Notes under the pieces: generated by a model | What the model was told of the DNA's origin: nothing | Databases searched by the model: none | The model's input: the letters and a program-made list of their open reading frames with translations, nothing else | Part shown: in pieces, positions 1 through 8,539 of the stretch | How positions within the stretch are numbered: the stretch's first letter is position 1 | How the letters are laid out: every line of letters starts with the position of its first letter | Made by a program: the position numbers and the translations under genes | Assembly (NCBI GenBank): GCA_902605445.1 | Contig: CACLCL010000007.1 | Coordinates: 1 to 54,976 of the forward strand | From: an uncultured Bacteroidota bacterium | Lineage (GTDB): Bacteria; Bacteroidota; Bacteroidia; Flavobacteriales; Flavobacteriaceae | Length of the DNA: 54,976 nucleotides | Reading direction: 5' to 3'

Positions 1-613
1 CAACTTCAGCATAATTTTTTAAAATTTGCACCTTATCGACAGCGTTCGAAGGAATATTCTTGGTTGCAATTTTTGAATCACCATCAAAAAAATCTTTACC
101 TTCAACCATAACTTTACTAACAACCTTACCCTCCACCTCAATTTCTCCATCATCATTTACTTCTACACCAGGGAGGTTTTCGAGAATATCTTCCAACTTT
201 CTTTCAGTCCCTGTTGAAAATGAATCTGCGTCATAAACTAGTGTATCACCACTAATAACAACAGGCATTTCATATGTTAACTCAACTGCATCCAACTGAT
301 TATTTGATTTTAATACAAAATCTTTTATTATATCAACTTCATTTGTTTGTAGGGATTGACTAAGGGTGTTCATACCAATGTAACTAACCTGCAATTTATA
401 GGTCTTATTCTTTTTCATTGACATTTTATAATATCCATTTTCATTTGACATTGCAAATGTCTCAAGAGATCCTGATTCAGAATCAATTAATATTATGTTT
501 GCCAGTTCTAGTGGGCTTCCTAAAGTGTCTTTTACAACTCCACTAATATTGATCTGGGCTGTACACAATTGTAAGCCAATGAAATAAAATAAAATATTGA
601 TAAAGATTTTCAT
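1..613 (-). CDS. TonB-dependent receptor-like outer membrane protein, N-terminal part (cut by window edge)
   Basis: Outer membrane receptor of the type with a carboxypeptidase-like regulatory domain followed by a TonB plug. The ATG is at 613 and the frame stays open to the window edge, so only about 204 residues are visible. Residues 1-20 are a signal peptide ending in CTAQ. Residues about 22-102 match the CarboxypepD_reg fold ('SGVVKDTLGSPLELANI', later 'LQVSYIGM'). From about residue 118 a plug-like region reads 'GDTLVYDADSF', 'LEDILENLPGVEV' and 'VMVEGKDFF', typical of the receptor family that travels with GLPGLI proteins. It follows the alkane monooxygenase gene by 10 bp on the same strand, so it is probably the third gene of that operon. 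The substrate cannot be told from this part. Confidence 0.85.
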   Translation of the reverse strand, partial: MKIFINILFYFIGLQLCTAQINISGVVKDTLGSPLELANIILIDSESGSLETFAMSNENGYYKMSMKKNKTYKLQVSYIGMNTLSQSLQTNEVDIIKDFVLKSNNQLDAVELTYEMPVVISGDTLVYDADSFSTGTERKLEDILENLPGVEVNDDGEIEVEGKVVSKVMVEGKDFFDGDSKIATKNIPSNAVDKVQILKNYAEV

Positions 614-623
614 TATATACTAT

Positions 624-1709
624 TTAATTTTTGGAATATATTTCAACCATTTCTTTAGGTATTCTTGGGTTAATCAACCTGAACCAAACCCATGGTAATA
701 AAGCTATCAATATTGAGGTAGGATATCCGTAGGGTAATTGTGGGGCCTCATCATATGATTCTAAATTTTGATACTTTTTACTTGAAATTTTATGATGATC
801 GCTATGTCTGGTTAATTCGTATAAAACTATTCTTCCGAGCGAATGATTTGAATTCCATGAATGTTTTAATTGTACTCTTTCATATCTGCCTGATCTTGTT
901 TTTTTTCTTAGTAATCCATAGTGCTCTATATAGTTAACAGATTCAAATAATAAAATTGAAACAAAAGCAATTAATATTGAGAAAATCAGTGCTATAAAAC
1001 CAAAGAAATTAACAATTAAAATAAGATAGATTGTCTGAATTACCGCATACCACAAGAAATCATTATAAAAAGAAAAAAATGACCTATTCTCAACTAAAAG
1101 TCTTTGTTTTTGAATTTTGATTGCACCTATTAATTCACCCTTTATAGCACTTATCCAAAAGGAATATAGCGGTTCATTATACTTAGCTGTTACAGGATCT
1201 TGTTTTGTTGCAACATTCAAATGATGACCAAAGTTGTGTTCTAAATAAAAGTGCATATATAGAGAGGGTATAAGCATTACTTTTCCTAATGACTTTTCTA
1301 TAAAATTTGTTCTATGACATAATTCATGAGCTACATTAATTCCATTTGAACTGATTACAATTCCAACCGAAAATACTAGACCAATAAATTCATAATTTTT
1401 TAGACCTGATGGAATAATATTTAATGAAAGAAGTATGATTGCAAAAATTAAAGGGAGATTTAAATAGAGCATCAAATCAAATATCCAATGAGCTTTATTT
1501 TTTGTTTCAGACGTTTGCTCAGATGTGTCAAGGCTAAACTTAGTCATAAATATTTCAATAACTGGAATTATAAAAAATACATAGAAAGGGGTAAAGTATA
1601 GAAATATTCCTTTAAATTTCAAACCAACTAATGCTGATATTGGAATCGTATAGGCCATCATGTACTTCAGGTCAGAGAAATTTATATTTTTAGATAATAT
1701 TATATTCAA
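624..1709 (-). CDS. alkB: AlkB-type membrane alkane 1-monooxygenase
   Basis: Integral-membrane di-iron enzyme that hydroxylates the terminal carbon of alkanes or similar hydrophobic chains, using electrons from rubredoxin. The 361-residue protein has several hydrophobic spans (about 20-55, 75-98, 107-125, 220-255). All AlkB histidine boxes are visible: HELCHR (128-133), EHNFGHH (157-163), NYIEHYGLL (259-267, the HYG motif that sets AlkB apart from desaturases) and RHSDHHK (301-307). The family usually has HELxHK; here the last residue is Arg. The longest frame begins with TTG at 1709; an ATG at 1661 (residue 17) is the alternative, but residues 12-20 still look like AlkB N-termini. It lies 6 bp after the GLPGLI gene and 10 bp before the TonB receptor. 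No rubredoxin or rubredoxin reductase gene is in the window. The true substrate is not shown by the sequence. Confidence 0.87.
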   Translation of the reverse strand: MNIILSKNINFSDLKYMMAYTIPISALVGLKFKGIFLYFTPFYVFFIIPVIEIFMTKFSLDTSEQTSETKNKAHWIFDLMLYLNLPLIFAIILLSLNIIPSGLKNYEFIGLVFSVGIVISSNGINVAHELCHRTNFIEKSLGKVMLIPSLYMHFYLEHNFGHHLNVATKQDPVTAKYNEPLYSFWISAIKGELIGAIKIQKQRLLVENRSFFSFYNDFLWYAVIQTIYLILIVNFFGFIALIFSILIAFVSILLFESVNYIEHYGLLRKKTRSGRYERVQLKHSWNSNHSLGRIVLYELTRHSDHHKISSKKYQNLESYDEAPQLPYGYPTSILIALLPWVWFRLINPRIPKEMVEIYSKN

Positions 1710-1715
1710 AATAAT

Positions 1716-2507
1716 TTAATTTTTTCTTCTGTTTCCTCTCCACATATCTTTCATTTCAGCAACCTTATCATCAACAATTATTTCAAAATCTTTTCTGTTT
1801 ACAAATTCTCCTTTTTTAGGTTCTGAAATTTCAATTTTTTTCTCAGGATTTAAAATTACTTTAGTGCAAAGCATTACAGTTTCCCCTGCATTAACCTCAA
1901 GAATAAGTCCTGGCAAACCACCATATTTATCTGGCCCATGACTTACAGGTATTTGAGGTGTATACCATGCAACAACGCTAATAAACTCAATTTCACTGGG
2001 GCCCTCTTCTTTCTCCCAACTACTAGCAACTGTTTTAGGTTTTTCGATTAATGTAGTCGCTTTAAAACACATATAGCTACCAATCATTTTTTGTTCACTA
2101 CCCATAACCCATTTCATGCTATTTAAACTATCATTAATTAAAAACTTTTTACCCATGAATTCAGAGCTTTGAAGTGAAACATTTGTAGAAATATTTTTAT
2201 AAATAGGACCACCTGAACCTGCAATCATTTTACCCCAGCCACGACCACCGCCACCACCAGGTCCATCTAGTCTTTCTTCTTCTTTATATATGGATTGGGA
2301 TTTGTCAAATGTTAAAATATAAACAGGTTCCAAGAACGGCTTCATTCTTTGCATCATCATTTTCTTTTGTTCTGAAGTCATTTTATCACCCCATGAACCA
2401 AAACTCATCGTGGTCTTGGTTTGGTAATAAGCTATACCTTGAAAATCCTGAGCATTTAAATTTAAAAATGCAAAATAAAAAAGTAAAAGACCAAAGATTT
2501 TTTTCAT
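1716..2507 (-). CDS. GLPGLI family secreted protein
   Basis: Exported protein of unknown function in the Bacteroidetes-specific GLPGLI family, whose members are commonly encoded beside TonB-dependent receptors. Residues 1-20 form a signal peptide ending in LNAQ. The family signature GLPGLI is at residues 197-202, preceded by 'WYTPQIPVSHGP' as usual. A glycine-rich loop with five consecutive Gly (around residues 82-90) and Met-rich stretches (48-55) are peculiar to this copy. Length 263 is normal for the family. It is the first gene of a minus-strand operon followed by alkB and a CarboxypepD_reg/TonB receptor, which fits the known partnership with receptors. A periplasmic or surface role is inferred; no enzymatic motif is seen. 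Confidence 0.9.
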   Translation of the reverse strand: MKKIFGLLLFYFAFLNLNAQDFQGIAYYQTKTTMSFGSWGDKMTSEQKKMMMQRMKPFLEPVYILTFDKSQSIYKEEERLDGPGGGGGRGWGKMIAGSGGPIYKNISTNVSLQSSEFMGKKFLINDSLNSMKWVMGSEQKMIGSYMCFKATTLIEKPKTVASSWEKEEGPSEIEFISVVAWYTPQIPVSHGPDKYGGLPGLILEVNAGETVMLCTKVILNPEKKIEISEPKKGEFVNRKDFEIIVDDKVAEMKDMWRGNRRKN

Positions 2508-2557
2508 TATGTAAAGATTAAAAATTATTTTTTTTACTAAATATGAATAAAAATAAT

Positions 2558-2585
2558 CAAAATTATTTTTGTAAATTATTTTTGT
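2558..2585. promoter_or_regulatory. overlapping divergent -7 boxes with a 13-bp tandem repeat
   Basis: Between the GLPGLI gene (minus) and the unknown secreted gene (plus). The plus strand has TATTTTTG at 2564-2571 and again at 2577-2584, because a 13-bp unit (AAATTATTTTTGT) is repeated exactly at 2560-2572 and 2573-2585. On the minus strand TAATTTTG lies at 2565-2558, sharing bases with the first plus-strand box. All match the Bacteroidetes -7 consensus TAnnTTTG. No clear -33 TTG was seen. Use as promoters is inferred. Confidence 0.5.
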
Positions 2586-3357
2586 GAAGCATTTAACTTT
2601 TATTTTCCTTATTTCAAATATTATTTTTACCCAGAATAATTTTTTTTTGAGACAGATTGAAGAAAAGGAAGTAGCAAAATCAAAAAAACTAGTTGCTACA
2701 GATAATTTGGATAACTACTACTTTCTAAATAGATCTGAAATTAGCATAAACGATAAAGTTTTTTATTCCAATTTCTCCTTAGGTGATATTACGAAAATCG
2801 ATGTGTTTAATCCTTTAAAAATTAAATTATGGTATTCTGATTTTAGTACACTAATAGTTCTTGATAATAATTTAAATGAAATTTTAAGAACTGATTTTAC
2901 ATCACTTTATCCAGATTTTGAAATAACAGAAATATCTTCATCAAATGAAAATATTATTTGGATTTTTGATCAAAATAACATGATGGTAAAAAAATATGAT
3001 TTTGTAAAAAATAAATTTGTTAATTCTGTCCAAGTTCAACTAAATGAAAATGTGTTAGATATGAAGAGTGATTATAATTTTTTGTGGCTGATTACAAAAA
3101 ACTGGTTTTATAAAATAAATTACAATGGATCAATATTGATGAAAAAAAGCATTGATAATTTTGAAAAAATACATTTTTATAAAAATGATATTTTATTATA
3201 TGGAAATAAAAATTTATTTTACTTTGACACTGATGACTTATCATTTGAAAAAATTGAATGGATAAAAAATATTTCAAAAGATTTTTTCGTAATCAACGAA
3301 ACCTTGTATATTTATGTTGAGGATAATTTAACTAAATTTTTAATTTCAAATAAATAA
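2584..3357 (+). CDS. secreted protein of unknown function
   Basis: I do not recognise this family. The frame opens with GTG at 2584; the next in-frame Met is far inside, so GTG is the likely start. Residues 1-16 (MKHLTFIFLISNIIFT) look like a signal peptide, so the mature protein is probably periplasmic or surface-exposed. The remaining 240 residues are rich in Asp, Asn, Phe and Trp and show recurring short strands such as 'NENIIWIFDQNN', 'YNFLWLITKNWF' and 'KNDILLYGNKNLF', suggestive of a beta-propeller-like repeat fold, which is a guess from pattern only. It ends 2 bp before the deoxynucleoside kinase gene and is probably co-transcribed with it. There is no visible link between the two functions. 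Confidence 0.75.
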   Translation: MKHLTFIFLISNIIFTQNNFFLRQIEEKEVAKSKKLVATDNLDNYYFLNRSEISINDKVFYSNFSLGDITKIDVFNPLKIKLWYSDFSTLIVLDNNLNEILRTDFTSLYPDFEITEISSSNENIIWIFDQNNMMVKKYDFVKNKFVNSVQVQLNENVLDMKSDYNFLWLITKNWFYKINYNGSILMKKSIDNFEKIHFYKNDILLYGNKNLFYFDTDDLSFEKIEWIKNISKDFFVINETLYIYVEDNLTKFLISNK

Positions 3358-3359
3358 AA

Positions 3360-3965
3360 ATGCACATAGCCATAGCAGGAAATATTGGGGCAGGTAAAAC
3401 AACACTAACTAAATATTTAGCCAAACACTATAAGTTTAAAAAGCATCTTGAAGATGTACTTAAAAATCCCTACCTAGACGATTTTTACAATCAAATGGAA
3501 AGATGGAGTTTTAATCTACAAGTATATTTTCTTAATAGCAGATTTAGACAAGTAAAGGAAATTCATGATAAAGGAAAAAATGTGATACAGGACAGAACAA
3601 TTTATGAAGATGCCAATATTTTTGCACCTAATCTGCATGCAATGGGTTTGATGACTAATAGAGATTTTGAAAATTATAAATCGTTGTTTGAACTAATGGA
3701 GGAAAATGTTGATGCTCCTGACTTATTAATTTATTTAAGAAGTTCTATCCCAAACCTTGTTTCCCAAATTCACAAAAGAGGTAGAGACTATGAGAATTCA
3801 ATAAGTATTGATTACCTAAGTAGATTAAATGAAAGATATGAAGCCTGGATACACAACTATAAAAAAGGACAACTTTTGATAATTGATATTGATAATTTAG
3901 ACTTTGTTGAGAATAAGAACGACTTAGATAAAATAATAAATCTTATAGACGAAAAAATAAATTAA
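3360..3965 (+). CDS. deoxynucleoside kinase
   Basis: Salvage enzyme that phosphorylates deoxynucleosides with ATP to give dNMPs in the cytosol. The 201-residue protein has the P-loop GNIGAGKTT (7-15), the substrate-contacting FYNQMERWSF region (42-51), the DRT motif at 78-80 ('QDRTIYEDANIF', the DRS-type motif of this family) and the Arg-rich lid RGRDYE (140-145). Length and motif order fit the dNK/dAK family; the exact base specificity (deoxyadenosine, deoxyguanosine or others) cannot be read. It starts 2 bp after the unknown secreted gene and converges on the pyrophosphatase gene, 23 bp away. A second kinase domain of the same family is fused to FolK at about 28.5-29.0 kb in this window. 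Confidence 0.92.
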   Translation: MHIAIAGNIGAGKTTLTKYLAKHYKFKKHLEDVLKNPYLDDFYNQMERWSFNLQVYFLNSRFRQVKEIHDKGKNVIQDRTIYEDANIFAPNLHAMGLMTNRDFENYKSLFELMEENVDAPDLLIYLRSSIPNLVSQIHKRGRDYENSISIDYLSRLNERYEAWIHNYKKGQLLIIDIDNLDFVENKNDLDKIINLIDEKIN

Positions 3966-3988
3966 AAGCCCAAAAAACCTTTTTTTAA

Positions 3989-6628
3989 TTAATTCCTTGA
4001 CTTAGAAAATTGATTGATAAAAGATATTTTATCACCATCAAACATAAAAGATTCCATCCAATTTAATGACGAAACATCTCCATTATCCGAAACTACTTTT
4101 CCGTTATCCCATAATAGAACCCATTCATCACCATTATCACCAGTAACAGCAAGATTGACTGCTACATTGTAGTCCTTAATTTCAACCTGAGAATAGCTTT
4201 CTTTTACATGTTTAATTACAGATTCTTTTCCGCTCAATGATGAACCATCCGAAAGGTTAAATACAACATCATCTGCTAAATAATCTGCAAATTTTTCATA
4301 GTCTTTAGCAATTACATCTCTGACCATAGATTGAACAATTACGACTTTATTTTTGTCCCCTATTTCAAAATTATCTAAATATGTAGCATCATAAATATAA
4401 CTTTCAGAAATTTCATTAGTATCATGAGCTCCATGGCCACCTAAAATTGGGGCAATTACTAAGCCGATTAAACATGTTAGTTTAATCAGAATATTCATTG
4501 ATGGTCCTGAGGTATCTTTGAAAGGATCACCAACAGTATCACCGGTAACAGATGCCTTATGGGCTTCAGATCCTTTGTAGGTCATTTCACCGTTTATTTC
4601 AACACCAGCTTCAAAAGATTTTTTTGCATTATCCCATGCTCCTCCAGCGTTATTTTGAAAAATTGCCCATAAAACGCCACTGACTGTTACACCCGCCATA
4701 TAACCACCAAGCATTTCTGCTACTTCTTGATTTTCAATTCCAACTAACATTGGTATTAAAGTAATGAGTACTGGCGTTCCGATTGCTAATATTCCAGGCA
4801 GCATCATTTCTTTTAAAGAAGCTTTTGTTGAAATATCAACGCATTTATCATATTCGGGTTTGGCTTTTCCCTTCATAATTCCTGGAATCTCTTTAAACTG
4901 TCTTCTAACCTCATATACCATTTCCATTGCAGCTTTACCTACTGCATTCATAGCTAAGGCTGAAAAAACAACAGGGACCATACCTCCAATAAATAACATT
5001 GCAAGGACTGGTGCTTTAAATATATTGATTCCCTCAATTCCGGTAAATGTTACATATGCTGCAAATAATGCAAGTGAAGTTAATGCAGCAGATGCAATCG
5101 CAAACCCCTTACCAGTTGCAGCAGTTGTATTACCGACAGAGTCAAGTATATCTGTTCTCTCTCTTACTATTGGTTTTTGCCCACTCATTTCAGCAACTCC
5201 ACCAGCATTGTCAGAAATAGGACCAAAAGCATCTATTGCTAATTGCATTCCGGTTGTTGCCATCATGGCAGAGGCTGATAAAGCTACACCATAAAAGCCA
5301 GCAAATGCATAGGCTGCCCAAATTGCAGCAGCAAATAAAATTACTGAACCAAATGTAGAAATCATTCCCGTAGCCAAACCAGCAATAATATTAGTTGCTG
5401 AACCAGTACTTGATTTCTGAACAATTTCTAAAACTGGCTTTTTTCCTAAACCTGTATAATACTCTGTTATTGCAGAAATTAACCATCCAACGAATAAACC
5501 TACTAATGTTGAATAAAATACTTGCATTGCGGTTATATTTTTAATTTCATTACCACCGCTTTCAAAAAAGCTCATTTGCATAGTCTCTGGAAGCATGTAA
5601 TTAACAAGGAAATAGCATGAAATTGCTACTAATAAAATTGAAATTGTATTTCCTTTATTTAAAGCTCCCATAACCTGGTCTTCTTTTGCATCATTAGATT
5701 TAATTTTTACAAATAGTGTTCCTATCAATGAAATAATTATTCCAATTCCAGCGATAGCCATGGGTAAAAGAATTGGTCCAATTCCACCAAAAGGATCATC
5801 AATAGAACCACCCATATCACTTATGACATAATTTCCAAGGACCATGGCAGCTAAAACTGTTGCTACATATGAACCAAAAAGATCAGCTCCCATACCAGCT
5901 ACATCTCCAACATTATCTCCAACATTATCAGCTATAGTAGCGGGATTTCTTGGGTCATCTTCTGGAATACCAGCTTCAACTTTTCCAACTAAGTCTGCAC
6001 CAACATCAGCGGCCTTAGTGTAAATACCACCACCCACACGTGCAAATAAAGCTATTGACTCAGCACCGAGTGAAAAACCGGCAAGAGTCTCTAGTACAAC
6101 CGTCATGGTATCCGTAGCAGATCCATATGTTGAAGAATCCCACACACCTTGCATAAAATATTGATAAAATACTATAAAGAAAGTTGTCAGTCCTAAAACG
6201 GCAAGACCAGCAACACCTAATCCCATTACTGTTCCACCAGCGAAAGATATCTTTAGGGCATTTGGAAGTGAAGTTTTTGCTGCTTGAGTTGTTCTAACAT
6301 TTGTTTTGGTTGCTATTTTCATTCCAATATTCCCTGCAAATGCAGAAAAGAACGCACCAAAAATAAATGAGACAACGATCAATATATGTGTAGTAGGAAC
6401 AATGAATGAAATTCCTGCAAGAATAATACTTACTAAAAGTACAAAAACGGTCAAAAGTCTGTATTCTGCATTTAAAAAAGCTAGAGCTCCTTCGTATATG
6501 TGGTCAGAAATTTCTTTCATCTTCCCATCTCCTGGGTCTTGTTTCATTACCCAACTTCTTCTTATAAATACATAGGCTAGACCTAGTACTGACATAATTA
6601 TAGGCATATATATCATCATCGAATCCAT
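3989..6628 (-). CDS. hppA: K+-dependent membrane ion-translocating pyrophosphatase with C-terminal NTF2-like domain
   Basis: Hydrolyses cytosolic pyrophosphate and pumps Na+ and/or H+ across the inner membrane. Residues 1-735 are the usual 16-helix M-PPase: substrate-binding segment around 206-248 with '[11 protein letters not shown]' and '[20 protein letters not shown]', and '[15 protein letters not shown]' at 696-710. The [10 protein letters not shown] segment (499-508) carries Ala and Gly where K+-independent enzymes have Lys and Thr, so it belongs to the K+-dependent class, which includes the Na+ pumps; whether this one pumps Na+ or H+ is not settled. After the last helix (about 712-732) and a short linker, residues 758-879 form an extra domain with an NTF2/SnoaL pattern ('[28 protein letters not shown]', here only named by its parts; ends '[14 protein letters not shown]'). 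Family members are usually about 660-760 residues. It follows pdhB and has its own -7 box. Confidence 0.93.
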   Translation of the reverse strand: MDSMMIYMPIIMSVLGLAYVFIRRSWVMKQDPGDGKMKEISDHIYEGALAFLNAEYRLLTVFVLLVSIILAGISFIVPTTHILIVVSFIFGAFFSAFAGNIGMKIATKTNVRTTQAAKTSLPNALKISFAGGTVMGLGVAGLAVLGLTTFFIVFYQYFMQGVWDSSTYGSATDTMTVVLETLAGFSLGAESIALFARVGGGIYTKAADVGADLVGKVEAGIPEDDPRNPATIADNVGDNVGDVAGMGADLFGSYVATVLAAMVLGNYVISDMGGSIDDPFGGIGPILLPMAIAGIGIIISLIGTLFVKIKSNDAKEDQVMGALNKGNTISILLVAISCYFLVNYMLPETMQMSFFESGGNEIKNITAMQVFYSTLVGLFVGWLISAITEYYTGLGKKPVLEIVQKSSTGSATNIIAGLATGMISTFGSVILFAAAIWAAYAFAGFYGVALSASAMMATTGMQLAIDAFGPISDNAGGVAEMSGQKPIVRERTDILDSVGNTTAATGKGFAIASAALTSLALFAAYVTFTGIEGINIFKAPVLAMLFIGGMVPVVFSALAMNAVGKAAMEMVYEVRRQFKEIPGIMKGKAKPEYDKCVDISTKASLKEMMLPGILAIGTPVLITLIPMLVGIENQEVAEMLGGYMAGVTVSGVLWAIFQNNAGGAWDNAKKSFEAGVEINGEMTYKGSEAHKASVTGDTVGDPFKDTSGPSMNILIKLTCLIGLVIAPILGGHGAHDTNEISESYIYDATYLDNFEIGDKNKVVIVQSMVRDVIAKDYEKFADYLADDVVFNLSDGSSLSGKESVIKHVKESYSQVEIKDYNVAVNLAVTGDNGDEWVLLWDNGKVVSDNGDVSSLNWMESFMFDGDKISFINQFSKSRN

Positions 6629-6651
6629 AACAATTTTTTTAAATTTGAGGG

Positions 6652-6659
6652 CAAAAATA
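6652..6659 (-). promoter_or_regulatory. -7 box for hppA
   Basis: On the minus strand the box reads TATTTTTG, a perfect match to TAnnTTTG. It ends 24 bases before the hppA ATG, which would give a leader of about 20 nt. No good -33 TTG at the usual distance was identified. Confidence 0.45.
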
Positions 6660-6692
6660 GTGAAATAGAGTTAATTATGGAAAACTACTCAA

Positions 6693-7670
6693 TTATTTAT
6701 ACATTACCTTCTTTACAGCATTTATAACATCATTGCTGTTTGGCAGCCATTCCTTTAACAAAACAGGAGAGTAAGGGGCAGGGGTATCGGCAGTATTTAT
6801 TTTTTCTATTGGAGCATCTAAAAAATCAAAGACATTAGACTGTACTTGATATGTAATTTCGGTTGCAATATTTCCAAATGGCCAAGCTTCTTCAAGAATA
6901 ACAAGTCTGTTTGTTTTTTTAACTGACTCAAATATTATTTGATGGTCCATTGGTCTAACAGTTCTCAGATCAATTATTTCACATGATATTCCATCTTCTG
7001 CCAGCTTATCAGCTGCTAAAAATGCTTCCTTAATTATCTTACCGAAAGAAACGATGGTTACATCATCTCCCTCACGTTTTATGTCAGCAACACCAATTGG
7101 TATTGTATATTCACCATCTGGCACCTCGCCCTTGTCTCCATACATTTGTTCACTTTCCATAAAGATCACAGGATCATCATCACGGATAGCTGATTTTAAA
7201 AGACCCTTAGCATCATATGGGTTGGATGGTACAATAACTTTCAGTCCCGGAGTATTTGCAAACCAGTTTTCAAATGCTTGGGAATGAGTAGCTGCTAATT
7301 GACCAGCCGATGCTGTTGGGCCCCTGAAAACAATTGGGCATTTAAATTGTCCACCTGACATCTGTCTAATCTTGGCTGCATTATTTATGATTTGATCAAT
7401 TCCAACGAGCGAAAAATTAAAAGTCATATATTCAACAATAGGTCTATTGCCAGTCATTGTTGAGCCAATTGCTATTCCGGCAAAACCTAATTCAGAAATG
7501 GGTGTATCAATAACTCTTTCAGGGCCAAATTCATCTAACATTCCTTTGGAGGCCTTATAGGCACCATTGTATTCGGCGACTTCTTCACCCATTAAGTAAA
7601 TACTATCATCTGATCGCATTTCCTCACTCATAGCTTCACAAATTGCTTCTCTAAATTGAATGGTCCTCAT
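6693..7670 (-). CDS. pdhB: pyruvate dehydrogenase E1 component, beta subunit
   Basis: Beta subunit of the thiamine-diphosphate-dependent E1 of the pyruvate dehydrogenase complex, which decarboxylates pyruvate and hands the acetyl group to lipoyl-E2. The 325-residue protein shows the family's N-terminal 'FREAICEAMSEEM', the ThDP-contacting 'GEEVAEYNGAYK' (Glu), 'MTFNFSLVGIDQIINNAAK', 'FRGPTASAGQLAATHSQAFENWF' region with the conserved TSH-like block, and the C-terminal transketolase_C part starting about residue 200 ('VTIVSFGKI', 'LEEAWPFGNI'). Length is standard. The alpha subunit and E2 are not in this window, a separated arrangement that I believe is common in Flavobacteriia. It is transcribed divergently from etfB and lies upstream of hppA on the same strand with a 64-bp gap. 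Confidence 0.95.
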   Translation of the reverse strand: MRTIQFREAICEAMSEEMRSDDSIYLMGEEVAEYNGAYKASKGMLDEFGPERVIDTPISELGFAGIAIGSTMTGNRPIVEYMTFNFSLVGIDQIINNAAKIRQMSGGQFKCPIVFRGPTASAGQLAATHSQAFENWFANTPGLKVIVPSNPYDAKGLLKSAIRDDDPVIFMESEQMYGDKGEVPDGEYTIPIGVADIKREGDDVTIVSFGKIIKEAFLAADKLAEDGISCEIIDLRTVRPMDHQIIFESVKKTNRLVILEEAWPFGNIATEITYQVQSNVFDFLDAPIEKINTADTPAPYSPVLLKEWLPNSNDVINAVKKVMYK

Positions 7671-7682
7671 AAAGATTTTTTA

Positions 7683-7690
7683 CAAAAATA
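7683..7690 (-). promoter_or_regulatory. -7 box for pdhB
   Basis: Minus-strand TATTTTTG, 12 bases upstream of the pdhB ATG; implies a very short leader of about 8-9 nt. No -33 element was identified. Confidence 0.45.
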
Positions 7691-7763
7691 AGAAAGAGTT
7701 ATGAATAATAATATAATATCTAAAATATTTAAACTTAATGAATATTTTTATTTTTCAAATTAT

Positions 7764-7771
7764 TAATTTTG
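7764..7771 (+). promoter_or_regulatory. -7 box for the etfB operon
   Basis: Plus-strand TAATTTTG matches TAnnTTTG and ends 21 bases before the chosen etfB ATG at 7793. It also argues against the upstream in-frame TTG at 7769, which lies within this box. It would drive the block etfB to waaA, which has no other strong internal promoter match. Confidence 0.5.
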
Positions 7772-7792
7772 CGTCATAAGATATTTGTTTTT

Positions 7793-8539
7793 ATGAAAAT
7801 TTTGGTTTGCATTAGTCATGTCCCGGATACAACTTCAAAAATTAATTTTACTGAAAATAGTTCCAAATTTGACAAAAATAATGTTCAATTTGTCATCAAT
7901 CCAAATGATGAATTTGGATTAACAAGAGCTATATGGTTCAAGGAAAAAGCTGGTGCTATTGTTCATGTCATTAATGTTGGTTTGCACGAAACTGAAGCAA
8001 CACTCAGAAAGACATTAGCAATTGGAGCTGACAAAGCGTTTCGAATTAATATTGAGCCAATGGATGGATATTCGGTTGCAAAATGTATCTCTGATTTTAT
8101 AAATGAGAAGGACTATGATTTGATAATTGCTGGTCGTGAATCGATAGACTATAATGGAGGAATGGTTCCAGGAATGATTAGTGCTCTTAACAATATTAAT
8201 TTTATCGACAAATGTGTAGGCCTTGAAATTGAGGGCAAAAAAGTCCGTGCGTGCAGGGAGTGTGATGGTGGCAAAGAAAATATTTCAACAACACTCCCCT
8301 TAATAATTGGAAGTCAAAAGGGACTCGTTGAAGAAAGCGACTTGAAAATCCCAAATATGAGAGGAATCATGATGGCAAGGCAAAAAGAACTTATTGTTGT
8401 AGAGCCCGGCCAAATTGATATCAAAAGTAAATCAGTGAATTTCGAAAAACCAAAAGAAAAAGCAGAAGTAAAATTAATATCGTCTGATAATCTTGACGAA
8501 TTAATTAATCTACTTCACAAGGAAGCTAAAGTAATTTAA
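7793..8539 (+). CDS. etfB: electron transfer flavoprotein, beta subunit
   Basis: Small subunit of the ETF heterodimer, which takes electrons from acyl-CoA dehydrogenases and related flavoenzymes and passes them to ETF:quinone oxidoreductase; it binds AMP. The 248-residue protein starts at ATG 7793 (MKILVCISHVPDTTSK); the frame is open to a TTG 8 codons earlier, but that TTG sits in the promoter box. Visible family features are 'NPNDEFGLTRAI' near the N-terminus, 'GADKAFRI', 'DLIIAGRESIDYNGGMVP' (the nucleotide-binding ADP moiety region) and the recognition-type loop 'PNMRGIMMARQKEL'. The stop codon is followed directly by the etfA ATG with no gap, so the two are translationally coupled. Confidence 0.95.
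   Translation: MKILVCISHVPDTTSKINFTENSSKFDKNNVQFVINPNDEFGLTRAIWFKEKAGAIVHVINVGLHETEATLRKTLAIGADKAFRINIEPMDGYSVAKCISDFINEKDYDLIIAGRESIDYNGGMVPGMISALNNINFIDKCVGLEIEGKKVRACRECDGGKENISTTLPLIIGSQKGLVEESDLKIPNMRGIMMARQKELIVVEPGQIDIKSKSVNFEKPKEKAEVKLISSDNLDELINLLHKEAKVI

Noticed and set aside
624-1709. Fatty acid desaturase instead of alkane monooxygenase
   Set aside because: The NYIEHYGL block and RHSDHH box are characteristic of AlkB and not of membrane desaturases.
3966-3988. Terminator between the deoxynucleoside kinase and hppA
   Set aside because: The gap has short A and T runs but no credible stem-loop.
4764-5294. 176-codon plus-strand frame opposite hppA
   Set aside because: It lies wholly inside the strongly conserved pyrophosphatase gene, with low-complexity composition mirroring the membrane helices and no family resemblance.
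7769-7792. Upstream TTG start for etfB
   Set aside because: The TTG overlaps the -7 box TAATTTTG, and the eight extra residues are not found in EtfB; ATG 7793 matches the family.
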